Of a DNA stretch of 64,000 nt, positions 1-8,506 are shown piece after piece (position 1 is the stretch's first letter; each line of letters opens with the position of its first letter). The translations under genes and the position numbers were made by a program. The notes beneath the pieces are model-generated. The model was not told where the DNA came from. It was given only the letters and a program-made list of their open reading frames with translations, and ran no database searches. Source of the DNA: JBBROS01 sp965199595 (GTDB lineage Bacteria; Pseudomonadota; Alphaproteobacteria; Acetobacterales; Acetobacteraceae); assembly GCA_965199595.1 (NCBI GenBank), contig OZ241182.1:3954608-4018607 (forward strand), read 5' to 3'.

Positions 1-98
1 GCCCGGCACCGAAGTCCCCGGTGCGGGAAAGACCCCAGCGCCGCGCTTCCGCGGATCGGACACCGACCGCTGCGGTTCGGAAACGGCTGCTCTCGCAC
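1..98 (-). CDS. Possible 5' end of an unidentified gene, cut by the window edge
   Basis: On the minus strand a strong ribosome-binding sequence (GGAGGAGA) lies seven bases before a GTG at 98, and the frame stays open to the window edge (32 codons). It follows the flavin monooxygenase gene by about 75 bases on the same strand, so it could be the next gene of that operon. The visible residues are polar and arginine-rich and match no family I recognise. Only the Shine-Dalgarno-like spacing supports it. Confidence 0.22.
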   Translation of the reverse strand, partial: MREQPFPNRSGRCPIRGSAALGSFPHRGLRCR

Positions 99-173
99 AG
101 GGCTCTCCTCCTTCATCTGGTCCCACACGGGATCGATCCGACGCCAGCAGCCCATCCTCCGGACGAAGGCCGC

Positions 174-1370
174 TCAAAGCGGCACCGTGTCCGCCTCGTA
201 GCTGAACAGCCAGTCGTAGCGCTCCCGCACCCGCTCCTCGGCCCATTCGCGGTCCACGTAGGCCTGCGCGCCAACGGGGTCGGCCAGTTCCGGGTTGTGA
301 AAGCGCCGCGCGTTCTCGGCGGAACCCAGCACCATGCGGGCGGTACGATCCCGCCGGGCGTTCTCGTAGCGCTGGAACCCCTCCTCCACGCCGCCGCTCT
401 CCGCCAGCGCCCGGCCCAGCAGATAGCCGTCCTCGATGGCCTGCACCGCACCCTGGGCAAGCATCGGCAATGTCGGGTGGCAGGCGTCCCCGAGGAGCGT
501 GATCCGTCCGCGGGTCCATTGCTGCAACGGGCTGCGCAGCATCAGCGCCCACTTATGGGGAGCATCGATGCCATGGATAAGGGTTTGGACATCCTCATGC
601 CAGCCGCTGAAGTCGGTCGCGAGTTCCTCCGTGGTTCCGCGGGCGGTCCAACTCTCGACCTGCCAATCCGTACGTTCGACGATGCCGACGAAGTTCATCA
701 GCTCGCCCCGGCGAAGCGGGTAATGGATGACGTGACGGCCCGGCCCCACCCAATTGGTCCCGACGAGCCGGGCGAGGTGCGATGGAAGCCGCTCCATCGG
801 GATCACCCCGCGCCAGGCAACCATGCCGGTGAACTCCGCTGCCTCCTCCCCGAACAGACCATGCCGGATCCGGGAGTGGATGCCGTCCGCCCCGACCAGG
901 GCGTCCCCGCTGACGGTCCGCCCGTCCTCCAGGCTCAGCGTTACACGCCCTTCCTCCTGCACGAAGCCGGCGACCTTCGCGCCGAGATGGATCGCATCCG
1001 GCTTCTCGCGCCGCACCCCGTCCAGCAGCGCCGCCAGCAGGTCGGGGCGGTACACCGTGAAGTAGGGGAAGCCGTAGCGCGCCACCGACTCCGCGCCGAG
1101 GTCGAACAACTTCCAGGTCTGCCCCGTGCTCCAGAGCCGGATCTCCTTGCCGCTCGCCTCGCAGGACGAAGCCGCCAAGGTTTCGCCCACACCCAACGCA
1201 TGAAGCACGCGGGAGCCGTTCGGGCTCACCTGGACGCCCGCGCCGACCTCACGCAGCTCCTTCGCCTGCTCGAAGACGTCCACGTCGAAGCCCCGGCGCA
1301 GCAAGGCAAGCGCTGCGGTGAGGCCGCCGATGCCGCCGCCGGCGATCAGCACATGCGGGCGCTGCGTCAT
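174..1370 (-). CDS. FAD-dependent aromatic monooxygenase (salicylate / 3-hydroxybenzoate hydroxylase type)
   Basis: A class A flavoprotein monooxygenase of 398 residues. Such enzymes use NAD(P)H and O2 to hydroxylate a phenolic acid ring in the cytoplasm. The Rossmann FAD motif GGGIGG is at residues 11-16, the DG motif (GADGIHSR) near 160-167, and the second FAD motif GDACHP at 294-299, all intact. I chose the ATG at 1370, which puts the Rossmann strand at residue 7; an in-frame ATG eight codons upstream is less typical. Length and motifs fit the 3-hydroxybenzoate 6-hydroxylase / salicylate 1-hydroxylase group, but the substrate cannot be read from sequence. It is third in a minus-strand cluster after an aromatic-acid importer and a second flavin hydroxylase, so it probably acts on the imported compound or its first product. 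Confidence 0.85.
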   Translation of the reverse strand: MTQRPHVLIAGGGIGGLTAALALLRRGFDVDVFEQAKELREVGAGVQVSPNGSRVLHALGVGETLAASSCEASGKEIRLWSTGQTWKLFDLGAESVARYGFPYFTVYRPDLLAALLDGVRREKPDAIHLGAKVAGFVQEEGRVTLSLEDGRTVSGDALVGADGIHSRIRHGLFGEEAAEFTGMVAWRGVIPMERLPSHLARLVGTNWVGPGRHVIHYPLRRGELMNFVGIVERTDWQVESWTARGTTEELATDFSGWHEDVQTLIHGIDAPHKWALMLRSPLQQWTRGRITLLGDACHPTLPMLAQGAVQAIEDGYLLGRALAESGGVEEGFQRYENARRDRTARMVLGSAENARRFHNPELADPVGAQAYVDREWAEERVRERYDWLFSYEADTVPL

Positions 1371-1490
1371 CACGAAGCCGCCGGGCCGGGCCACCGGGCA
1401 CGCGGCGCTGGCCCGGGCGTCAGATGTTCCGTGAATGGGTGCATCGCTTCATAGCTCCTCTCGGCATCGCGGGCTTGATGGGTCGTTTTG

Positions 1491-3119
1491 TCATGCCTGA
1501 CACCTGGGCAAACCTACGGCTTCCCTCAAGATGTCGGCTGCGCCATCGCCGTCGCTGCTGTCCGACGTCCAGGCGACGAACTGGTCGGGGCGGACAAGCA
1601 CGAGGGCAGCCTCGTAACGCGCGCGGGCGCCCTCGCGGCTGTCTCGCACGATCTTCAGCGGTATGCGCAGCCTCTCAGCCGCCGCCGCGAAGCTGGCCGG
1701 TGCTGAGTCATCCGTGCCGAAGGCAAAGAGCGTGAAGCCCTCCCCCAACGCCTCGAACACGTTGCGGCCCGAGGAGAGCAGCTGCGGCGCGAAGTGGTGC
1801 CCGGCGCGCGCCGCGAACGTGTGTGACCCCACGGCGCCGGGGCCATGCGCCCCGAGCGGTCCACACACGATGGGCGAGCCCTCGTAGTTCGGCTCGAACG
1901 CGTTGACCTCGCCGGCCGCGCCGGAGCCCCGCCTTGCCCATTCCAGTTCGAATGCCGCGCGGTCATCCGCCGGGTCGAACGTGGCGAGGAATTCCTTGTC
2001 GGTCAGGATCGCCTTCTGGATGAAGTCCCGCGCCGTGGATTTGAACACCGGCCGGCGCTCCGAGTCGTAGGACTCAAGCAGATCGGGCCCGCCCCAGCCC
2101 TGGAGCACCGCGGCGAGTTTCCAGCCAAGATTGACCGCGTCCTCGAACCCGGTGTTGATGCCGTAGCCGCCGTAGGGCGGATGGCTGTGGGCCGCGTCGC
2201 CGGCGATGCAGACCCGCCCAGCACGATAACGGTCCGCGACCGCAAAGCGCAGGTCCCAGAATCCGATGTGTTCGAACTCCACGTCGAACTCCTCGCCCAC
2301 GGCCTCGTGGAGGTAGCCGCGGAAGTCGAAGTTTTCCCGCGTCGTGCCGAGCGGGACCGGGGCGTGGAAAAACCATGTGGTGCCTAGGTCCACCCGGCCA
2401 AAGAACTTCCAGTATCCCAGAAGGTCGGGGTGAAGGACGTTGTAGTACGACTTGCCGGGATACCGCTCAAGCAGCTCGTGCAGCCGGCGCGACCTGAAGA
2501 CGAGCAGCACCATGAGCCGTTCATGATCGGAGCGCGTCTGAGTAATGCCGGACGCTTCGCGCACGATCGAGCGGCTGCCGTCGCAGCCGATGACGTAGTC
2601 CGCCCGCAGCGTCTGCCTATCGGTCCCGCCCCGCTGGGCGATATTGACGCTCACGCCTGCTTCGTCCTGGCTCAATGCCTCGACCTGCCAGCCGTACAAC
2701 GTCTGCACCGCAGGAATCTCGGCGGCCCGGCACCGGAGCACCGCCTCGGTCGCATACTGCGGGAGGCGTTCGTTGTCGGTGAAGTAAAAAGGGCGGACCA
2801 GATCGCGCTGCAACCAGTCATAGGTATAGCGGCCGAGGAGCGTTCCGTACGCGGTCAGCCCTCCAATTCCGTACTCTCGCGGAATCGTCCGCGCGGCCCG
2901 CAGCTCCCGCTCTGCGTTCCAGAAGTGGAAGTGCTCCATCGTCCGCTGGGTCAGGTTCTGCCCTTTCGGAATGGGCTGCGGCTGGAGATGGCGCTCGATG
3001 ATGATGCACCGGATGCCGCGCTGCCCAAGCTCGATGGCCAACCCCAGGCCGACCGGCCCACCCCCGACCACGATCACTTGCGCGTCCCGGCCGCCCGGAC
3101 GGTGCGTTTCGCCCGGCAT
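1491..3119 (-). CDS. FAD-dependent phenolic monooxygenase (MhpA / phenol-hydroxylase-like)
   Basis: A 542-residue member of the larger flavin hydroxylases with a C-terminal thioredoxin-like domain (PheA/TfdB, MhpA relatives). GGGPVG at 19-24 binds FAD, the DG motif is at 180-181 (GCDGSRS), and GDAAHSHPP at 307-315 is the second FAD motif. Roughly residues 400-540 form the non-catalytic C-terminal domain. The start at 3119 leaves 55 bases after the MFS stop; an in-frame extension to 3230 would run into that gene and is poor in normal composition. Position between importer and second hydroxylase suggests ring hydroxylation of an aromatic acid or phenol. The substrate is unresolved. Confidence 0.85.
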   Translation of the reverse strand: MPGETHRPGGRDAQVIVVGGGPVGLGLAIELGQRGIRCIIIERHLQPQPIPKGQNLTQRTMEHFHFWNAERELRAARTIPREYGIGGLTAYGTLLGRYTYDWLQRDLVRPFYFTDNERLPQYATEAVLRCRAAEIPAVQTLYGWQVEALSQDEAGVSVNIAQRGGTDRQTLRADYVIGCDGSRSIVREASGITQTRSDHERLMVLLVFRSRRLHELLERYPGKSYYNVLHPDLLGYWKFFGRVDLGTTWFFHAPVPLGTTRENFDFRGYLHEAVGEEFDVEFEHIGFWDLRFAVADRYRAGRVCIAGDAAHSHPPYGGYGINTGFEDAVNLGWKLAAVLQGWGGPDLLESYDSERRPVFKSTARDFIQKAILTDKEFLATFDPADDRAAFELEWARRGSGAAGEVNAFEPNYEGSPIVCGPLGAHGPGAVGSHTFAARAGHHFAPQLLSSGRNVFEALGEGFTLFAFGTDDSAPASFAAAAERLRIPLKIVRDSREGARARYEAALVLVRPDQFVAWTSDSSDGDGAADILREAVGLPRCQA

Positions 3120-3174
3120 CACCGGCCGCTCCGGGGGCAGGTGTGCGGCGGGCAGCACCGAAGCGCTTGCGGGT

Positions 3175-4539
3175 TCAATGGAACGATCCTGCCGGCACCC
3201 CGCCCCGCTCCGGCACGTGGGATGCGGCATCCGGCGCCCGCCGGACCAGCAGGACGCACGCGGCGGCGAACAGCGCGGGCAAGGCGAACAGGATGAACAG
3301 CATGGGCGTCGAAACCTCGAACCCGATCAGGACGCCCCCGATCAACGGGCCGAAGATGGAACCGAACCGCCCCATGCCGAGCGCCCAGCCCACGCCGGTG
3401 GCACGCATCGCGGCCGGATAGTAATTGCCCGCAAAGGCGTTCGCGGCGATCTGGCCGCCCACGACGCAGAAGCCCGCGCCGGCCGCGCTCGCGATCAACA
3501 CGGGTGCAGTCGTGCCAGCCATGCCGATGAGGGCGGTGCACAGGGCGCCACCGAGGAAAGCGCAGGCCAGGACGGGCTGAGCGCGTCCCACACGGTCGCA
3601 GGTCCACGCCAGCACCAACGCACCGGCCGTGCCGCCGCCCTGATACGTTGCGGCGACGATGCTGGCCATTTCCACGGACAGTCCTGAGGCATGCACGACC
3701 GAGGGAAGCCAGTTTGCCAGGAAGTAGAGCACGATTAGGTTGCAGAAGAACGCCGCCCAGATCAGCAGGGTCGGTGCAGCGTAGCCTTTCGCAAACAACT
3801 GATGGAGCGGGGATGCCCGGCTGGCGCGCACCGTGAGGCCACCGCTGGCAGCCGACGGCGTCCAGCCTGGGGCGACCTGCGCCACCACGGCGTGCAGGCG
3901 CGCTTGCGGCGCCGGGTCGGCGAGCAGCCGGGGCAGGGACTCCGGCAGCCAACGAGCGAGAAACGGAAGGATGACGAGCGGCAGGATACCCCCGACGACG
4001 AACACGGACTGCCACCCGAAATGCGCCATGGTGGTTGCCGCGACCGCGCCGCCCAGCGCGCCCCCGAGCGAGAAGCCGCAGATGGTGACCGCGACCATCA
4101 GCGTGCGCACGCGGGTCGGCGAGTACTCGGAAACGAGCGCGATCACGATGGGCATCGCGCCGCCCAAGCCGAGCCCGGTCAGGAAACGCAGCACCAGCAG
4201 CGCCTCCCACGAGGATGCGAACGCCGTGGCCAGGGTCAGCGACGCATAGACGGCCGTGCAGGCCAGCAGCACCCGGCGGGAGCCATAGCGGTCGGCGATG
4301 GGCGTGAAGATCATCGCCCCCAGCATCAGGCCGGCCAGGCCGGCGCTGAACACGGGGCCGAAGGAGGATCGCGGAATCTTCCAGAGGCCTGTGAGGACGG
4401 GTGCGACGTAGCCGATGGCCTGCGTGTCGTAGCCGTCCGTGATCAGCAACAAGACGGCGAGCGCCAGCAGACGAAGCTGGAAGCGCGAGACGGGGCGTTC
4501 GTCCAAGGCGGCACGGAACTCAGGAATGCGCGAGTCCAT
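3175..4539 (-). CDS. MFS transporter, aromatic acid:H+ symporter (AAHS) type
   Basis: A 454-residue inner-membrane transporter with about 12 hydrophobic segments. The N-terminus carries the AAHS hallmark of an acidic residue in the first helix (LLITDGYDTQAIGY), and the loop between helices 2 and 3 has the MFS signature in the form PIADRYGSRR. Family members (PcaK, BenK, MhpT) import hydroxylated benzoates or phenylpropionates with protons. The ATG at 4539 has a strong upstream GGAGGAAA; the open frame runs further upstream but loses membrane-protein character. It leads the minus-strand catabolic cluster and is divergent from an IclR regulator, as is usual for such importers. Confidence 0.9.
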   Translation of the reverse strand: MDSRIPEFRAALDERPVSRFQLRLLALAVLLLITDGYDTQAIGYVAPVLTGLWKIPRSSFGPVFSAGLAGLMLGAMIFTPIADRYGSRRVLLACTAVYASLTLATAFASSWEALLVLRFLTGLGLGGAMPIVIALVSEYSPTRVRTLMVAVTICGFSLGGALGGAVAATTMAHFGWQSVFVVGGILPLVILPFLARWLPESLPRLLADPAPQARLHAVVAQVAPGWTPSAASGGLTVRASRASPLHQLFAKGYAAPTLLIWAAFFCNLIVLYFLANWLPSVVHASGLSVEMASIVAATYQGGGTAGALVLAWTCDRVGRAQPVLACAFLGGALCTALIGMAGTTAPVLIASAAGAGFCVVGGQIAANAFAGNYYPAAMRATGVGWALGMGRFGSIFGPLIGGVLIGFEVSTPMLFILFALPALFAAACVLLVRRAPDAASHVPERGGVPAGSFH

Positions 4540-4692
4540 GTTTCCTCCTGTGCGGCGGGCTCTGCGACCCGCTTGTGTCCTACTTGGTCGGTACACCCGA
4601 TCGGACGTTGCCGATGCGAACCAGGATTCCCTCATACGAAAACGAATGTCATTCGTCAATGGCGAATCTTCCGCCGGGCTGCTCGTTCTCCT
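4540..4692. promoter_or_regulatory. Divergent promoter region between importer operon and IclR gene
   Basis: A 153-base intergenic region separates the divergent starts. It holds a perfect 15-base palindrome (listed separately) and presumably both promoters. No sigma-70-like -35/-10 pair was convincing by eye. Divergent arrangement with an IclR gene suggests coordinated control of both directions. Confidence 0.55.
4642..4656. promoter_or_regulatory. Perfect inverted repeat, candidate IclR operator
   Basis: ACGAATG-T-CATTCGT has 7-base arms that are exact reverse complements around one central base. It ends 36 bases before the IclR ATG and 103 bases from the MFS start. IclR proteins bind palindromes of about this size in divergent intergenic regions. 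Assignment to this regulator is inferred from position. Confidence 0.6.
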
Positions 4693-5478
4693 ATGATGTG
4701 GTGTGTGACCCAAGCCCCGCCCCCCGAGCCGCGCTCGATCCAATCCGTCGTGATCGGCTTCGCGCTGGTCCGCGCATTGGAGCAGAACGGGGGACCGATG
4801 CCCTTGAAGGCGCTTGCGGCTCTCGCCGGCATGTCGCCGGGCCAGGCTCACGCCTACCTCGCCAGCTTCCGTATCGTGGGACTTGTACGGCAGGGAACGG
4901 ATGGTCTTTACGAGCTTGGCCCCTACGCCTTGGCGCTCGGCCTCGCCGCGCTCGATCGTCTCGACGTGCGCGAGGCGGCGATGGAGCCGATGCGTCGATT
5001 CCGCGATGAGTGCGGGGAGTCGGTCCATCTCTCCGTCTGGTCGGGCCAGGGACCGGTGATCGTCGCCCGGCTGGATGGAAGGCGCGGCGTGTCGCTGTCC
5101 ATCAGGATCGGCTTCGCGTTGCCGCTCGACAGCTCGGCTTCCGGGCGCATCTTCACCGCATTCCTGCCAGAAGCGGAGCAGCTTGCCGAGCGGTCGAAGA
5201 ACCGGCAGGGCCGTGCGGCGTGGTGCCGGGCCCTCGAGGACATCCGCCAGTCGGGCCTGGCCACTTCGGAAAGCCTGGTGAACACGGGGTTCGCCGCCGT
5301 GTCGGTCCCGGTGTTCGACTGCGACGGTCATCTTGCCGCAGCACTCACCGCGCTCGGGCCGGCTGCGCACCTCGACACTCGATCAGACGGCACGACGGCA
5401 ACGGCACTGCGCCAGGCCGGAGCCGCCGTCTCGGCCGCGATGGGACACCGGCCTCCGCCCCATTGCGCCGCGCCGTAG
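4693..5478 (+). CDS. IclR family transcriptional regulator
   Basis: A 261-residue regulator. Residues about 15-75 form the winged helix-turn-helix (alternating small hydrophobics around MPLKALAALAGMSPGQAHAY), and about 85-250 the IclR effector domain (ESVHLSVWSGQGPVIVARLDG is typical). The effector is usually an aromatic acid or central metabolite. Two ATGs lie at 4693 and 4696; the frame is open far upstream, but that region lies antisense to the MFS gene. Divergence from the importer/hydroxylase operon and the intervening palindrome suggest it controls that operon; whether it activates or represses is unknown. Confidence 0.88.
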   Translation: MMWCVTQAPPPEPRSIQSVVIGFALVRALEQNGGPMPLKALAALAGMSPGQAHAYLASFRIVGLVRQGTDGLYELGPYALALGLAALDRLDVREAAMEPMRRFRDECGESVHLSVWSGQGPVIVARLDGRRGVSLSIRIGFALPLDSSASGRIFTAFLPEAEQLAERSKNRQGRAAWCRALEDIRQSGLATSESLVNTGFAAVSVPVFDCDGHLAAALTALGPAAHLDTRSDGTTATALRQAGAAVSAAMGHRPPPHCAAP

Positions 5479-5547
5479 CGGACGCCGCTTCAGCAAACCC
5501 GAGGGGCTCCTGTTGGGGTTCAGGGTGCAGCAGGCACGTTATACCAG

Positions 5548-5800
5548 TCCGTGACTTTGTTGCACGAACCCACCCAGTGGCGTCCGGGACCGGCGTGGCT
5601 CACGAAGCTTTTCCCTGGCCACGTCCATGGCCCAGCGCTTCAGCATGCTGAACCTGGTTGCCCGTGTCAGCATGCAGAGATAGCCCGGCCGAGATGGCCG
5701 GAAGCGGATGGTCCGGTCTGGGAAGGCGGGCCAAGGGAAGCAGGCATCAGCTTGGTGGCCGGGTGACCGACCGGCGGCGACCCAAGCCAGTGCCACGCTC
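5548..5800 (-). mobile_element. Possible remnant of an IS5/IS903-like element end
   Basis: This stretch after the IclR gene holds no intact gene. The sequence GACTTTGTTGCACGAACC at 5553-5570 resembles the GGCTTTGTTG-type ends of IS5/IS903 elements, as far as I recall them. A minus-strand open frame of about 85 codons runs into this end, finishing GGFVQQSHGLV, with an upstream LTRATRFSMLKRWAMDVA that resembles transposase C-termini. No complete transposase or second repeat is visible. The assignment rests on recollection of end sequences and is weak. Confidence 0.25.
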
Positions 5801-5802
5801 GG

Positions 5803-6213
5803 TCAAACGTCGTTCTCTGCCCGGCGATCCAGAACCGCGCATGCGGTGAACTGCCGGTGCCGCCGCCACAGGACCACCCAGAGGACGCTGGCGCCAAGGG
5901 CGACCAGGGTGGCCGGCGCTGCCACGAAGACCAGCAGCAGCCCGGTCCCCAGGGCGTCTCCGATGTCGTGCCCGGCCACGATGCAGGGATGCACCGCCGC
6001 TTCGTCGACCTGGCATCCCGTCGCAACCGCGGTGGCGGCCGTTGCAAGCACCGCCAGGATCGGCAGCCACGCCGCGGCGGCCACCGCACCCAGTAAAGCC
6101 AGAACGAACCGGCGTGCCGAAGCCTTGGACATGAGGGTTTGAGCCGGGTCGGCAGGCGGTTCGGGTGACGGATCGGCTTGGGGCCCGGTGCCGGAGTTGC
6201 GAATGGTCCCCAT
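5803..6213 (-). CDS. Small membrane protein of unknown function (two membrane segments)
   Basis: A 136-residue protein of no family I can name. A polar, proline-rich N-terminus (about 1-30) is followed by two hydrophobic segments (about 36-62 and 82-110), with a cysteine-containing loop (GCQVDEAAVHPCIVAGHD) between them that is probably periplasmic. The start at 6213 falls two bases after the stop of the upstream gene, suggesting translational coupling. An in-frame extension further upstream would overlap that whole gene and has non-protein-like composition. Likely an inner-membrane protein working with its operon partner. Confidence 0.6.
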   Translation of the reverse strand: MGTIRNSGTGPQADPSPEPPADPAQTLMSKASARRFVLALLGAVAAAAWLPILAVLATAATAVATGCQVDEAAVHPCIVAGHDIGDALGTGLLLVFVAAPATLVALGASVLWVVLWRRHRQFTACAVLDRRAENDV

Positions 6214-6215
6214 CC

Positions 6216-6575
6216 TCACGGCAGTCCGGCCGCGCGACGGACTGGCCAGAACAGCGGAATCGAAACCACGACCAGCAGACCGAGACCGATCACCAGCCTC
6301 GTCCGGACACCGAGCGCGCCGAACAGCCAGCAGGCGGTATACAGGCCCAGGGCGACGAGCGGGATGCATAGGGCATAAAAGACGATCAGGGGTAGTGCCG
6401 CAGCCCACTCCACCAGGCCGGACGCGATGAGCAAGGCCAGTACGGGAACCACGGGCAGCTGCATCAACACCGTGCTTTGTTTCGGATCGGTCAGGCTGTA
6501 GCCCCAGACCACGCTGCCGATGGCGAGCGCCGCATAGACGGCGGCAACTACCAGTCCGAACCTGCTCACACGCAT
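6216..6575 (-). CDS. Small integral membrane protein of unknown function
   Basis: A 119-residue, very hydrophobic protein with about four membrane segments and a short basic C-terminus (WPVRRAAGLP). I recognise no domain. It is the first gene of a two-gene minus-strand unit; the next gene begins two bases after its stop. Start choice is the first ATG giving a short basic N-terminus (MRVSRFG) before the first membrane helix. Confidence 0.6.
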   Translation of the reverse strand: MRVSRFGLVVAAVYAALAIGSVVWGYSLTDPKQSTVLMQLPVVPVLALLIASGLVEWAAALPLIVFYALCIPLVALGLYTACWLFGALGVRTRLVIGLGLLVVVSIPLFWPVRRAAGLP

Positions 6576-6660
6576 TCCAGAATCCTTCCATCCAGTTGGC
6601 CGCCGGCCCCGATCAGGGCATGGCTGCCGGGTTCCGCCAGTCCCATCCGATCGCGCCCGT

Positions 6661-7632
6661 TCACGCCGCGGCGGCGGCGGCGGCCGGCTGCTGGTTCACC
6701 CGCCACAGCACGACCGCGAACCCCAGCATGGCCAGTCCGGCCAGCAGCACGGTCACGGGCGTGGCGCCCAGGTGCTCGAACCACTGCGTGTAGAAGTGGA
6801 TGCCCGCGAACACGGTGACCAGGTTCAGCACCCAGCGCCGGTCCGTCCGTCCCGCCCACACGCCCGCGCCCGCCAGCGCCGCCGCCCAGGCCAGCGCGAA
6901 CGCCACGTCCGGGATGCCCGGGCCAGCCGGGTGCAGCCAGTCCAGGGTGTCCCCCCATAGCGAGCCCACCCAGAAGCCCAGGTTCACCAGGAACAGCGAC
7001 GTCCGCGCCACCACTGTCAGCAGCCGCCCCCATTCCCACGCCACCGTGCGGGATGCCGGGTGTGCCGCAAGCGCCAGCGCCGAGAACGCCGCTACGGTTG
7101 CCAGCGGCTGCCGTACCTGCAGCTCGTAGAAGGCATGGCCGTAGGAGGACGAGCTCCCCAGCGCCGCGAACAGCACGAGCACGGAAAGCGCCGCCAGCAG
7201 ACCGCTGCGTGCCGGGACCGAGCAGACGGCGAACAAGGCTGCCACCAGCAGATATGCCGCATAGGATGGCATCAGGGGCCTCACCTCGTCCCCCAGCCCG
7301 GTCACGCCTTGGCTGAGCAGCATGATACCCGCTCCCAGCAGCAGCGCCGCAACCAAGATGCAGATGTTCGCCATCACCGTCCAACCAGCCGGGCCGCGCA
7401 TCGACAGGCCCAGCCCGGCTGCCATCAGCACCCCGCCCAGCACCGTGCCCACGCCCGGGTCCGGCACCAGCAGCAGGCATCCGCCCGTGACAGCCACCAC
7501 GCCGAACCCGAGCAGCACGTTGACCAGCAGCGTGGCCGTGTCCGCCCGGCCGAGCCGGGCCAGCCGGTCGCGCTCCGCCGCGGTGATGGCACCCGCATCC
7601 AGCAGCCTGGTCAGGTCCAACGTGACCTTCAC
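6661..7632 (-). CDS. DUF2157-like integral membrane protein
   Basis: A 323-residue protein. A short cytoplasmic N-terminus resembling DUF2157 (LTRLLDAGAITAAERDRL) precedes nine or ten hydrophobic helices and an alanine-rich tail. Function unknown for the family. I place the start at the GTG at 7632, with GGGAGAA just upstream, because the family motif begins at once; the frame remains open to 7680. It diverges from a TetR regulator 118 bases away, a possible controller. Confidence 0.65.
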   Translation of the reverse strand: MKVTLDLTRLLDAGAITAAERDRLARLGRADTATLLVNVLLGFGVVAVTGGCLLLVPDPGVGTVLGGVLMAAGLGLSMRGPAGWTVMANICILVAALLLGAGIMLLSQGVTGLGDEVRPLMPSYAAYLLVAALFAVCSVPARSGLLAALSVLVLFAALGSSSSYGHAFYELQVRQPLATVAAFSALALAAHPASRTVAWEWGRLLTVVARTSLFLVNLGFWVGSLWGDTLDWLHPAGPGIPDVAFALAWAAALAGAGVWAGRTDRRWVLNLVTVFAGIHFYTQWFEHLGATPVTVLLAGLAMLGFAVVLWRVNQQPAAAAAAA

Positions 7633-7694
7633 GGCAGTTCTCCCTGTTTCGAAGCGGGTCCCCGGCCAAGGGGCCGGCAAGGTCCGCTCTCGTG

Positions 7695-7709
7695 TTGAAC
7701 GTTGTTCGA
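7695..7709. promoter_or_regulatory. Imperfect inverted repeat between divergent genes, possible TetR operator
   Basis: TTGAAC-GTT-GTTCGA lies between the DUF2157 gene and the TetR gene. The arms pair at five of six positions. TetR proteins often bind 15-20-base palindromes beside their own divergent promoter. The match is imperfect and assignment is by position only. Confidence 0.3.
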
Positions 7710-7750
7710 GAAAACCCTACGGTGTGCCGGTGACAGATGCAAGCATTAAA

Positions 7751-8506
7751 ATGAACATTGATCGGAATAACAGGCGACGCCCCCCGGAGCCCCAGCCGGC
7801 TCCCGCCAAGCTGCCGGCGGCAGCCGTGGTCGCCAAAGTCCCGCGCGGTCGCCCGCGCAAGGAAACGCTCGACCGCGAGGCCGACCAGCAGGCACTCGTC
7901 GTTGCAGCCTTCGGCATCGTGGGTGAGGCAGGCGTAGCGGCACTTACCGCTCGCGCCGTCGCTGCCCGGGCGGGCACGGCCGTAGGCTCGGTTTATGCGG
8001 CGTTCCCGAGCCTCGAGGCGTTGCGGCTCAGGGTGAACACAGCGACGATGAGCCTGCTGCGGGACGCCTTGGCCGCGGCGCTGGCGCAATCCGCGAACCG
8101 GCCGCTCGACGACCGGCTGCATGGCCTGGCCGACGCCTACATGGGCTTCGCGGACAGCCAACCGACCCTGTGGGCGGCCCTGTTCGAGCCGCGCACGATG
8201 CCGGCTCCGCCTGCCATGGCGGACCTGACCGCCAGCCTGTTTGCCCTGCTGGAAGGCGTGCTGCACGAAGCCGGGTGCGCCGCGCCCAACGTGCCGGCCC
8301 TCGGCCGCGCGCTCTGGGCCGCCGTCCACGGTACCGTGTTCCTGGCCAACCACGGCAGCCTCGGGCCAGTGGAACGCGAGGATGCCGCGGCGCTCGTCCA
8401 CACGCTCGTCAACGCGATCGTGGGCGGCATCCCGCGGCAACCCCGGACGGCGCAGGCCGCCACCCACCTGACCGCGACGACAGGCGCAACTCCGCCGAAG
8501 CCATGA
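7751..8506 (+). CDS. TetR/AcrR family transcriptional regulator
   Basis: A 251-residue repressor-type regulator. The N-terminal 35 residues are basic and proline-rich; the TetR helix-turn-helix spans about 50-97 (ALTARAVAARAGTAVGSVY then FPSLEAL). The C-terminal ligand/dimer domain has the form seen in the TetR_C_33/WHG group (ALWAAVHGTVFLANHG). The ATG at 7751 was chosen because the frame upstream is antisense to the DUF2157 gene. Its divergent position suggests it regulates that membrane protein or itself. The ligand is unknown. Confidence 0.85.
   Translation: MNIDRNNRRRPPEPQPAPAKLPAAAVVAKVPRGRPRKETLDREADQQALVVAAFGIVGEAGVAALTARAVAARAGTAVGSVYAAFPSLEALRLRVNTATMSLLRDALAAALAQSANRPLDDRLHGLADAYMGFADSQPTLWAALFEPRTMPAPPAMADLTASLFALLEGVLHEAGCAAPNVPALGRALWAAVHGTVFLANHGSLGPVEREDAAALVHTLVNAIVGGIPRQPRTAQAATHLTATTGATPPKP

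Noticed and set aside
4540..5370. Long upstream extension of the MFS importer frame
   Set aside because: The extension lies antisense to the IclR gene and lacks membrane character; a strong GGAGGAAA and normal family start exist at 4539.
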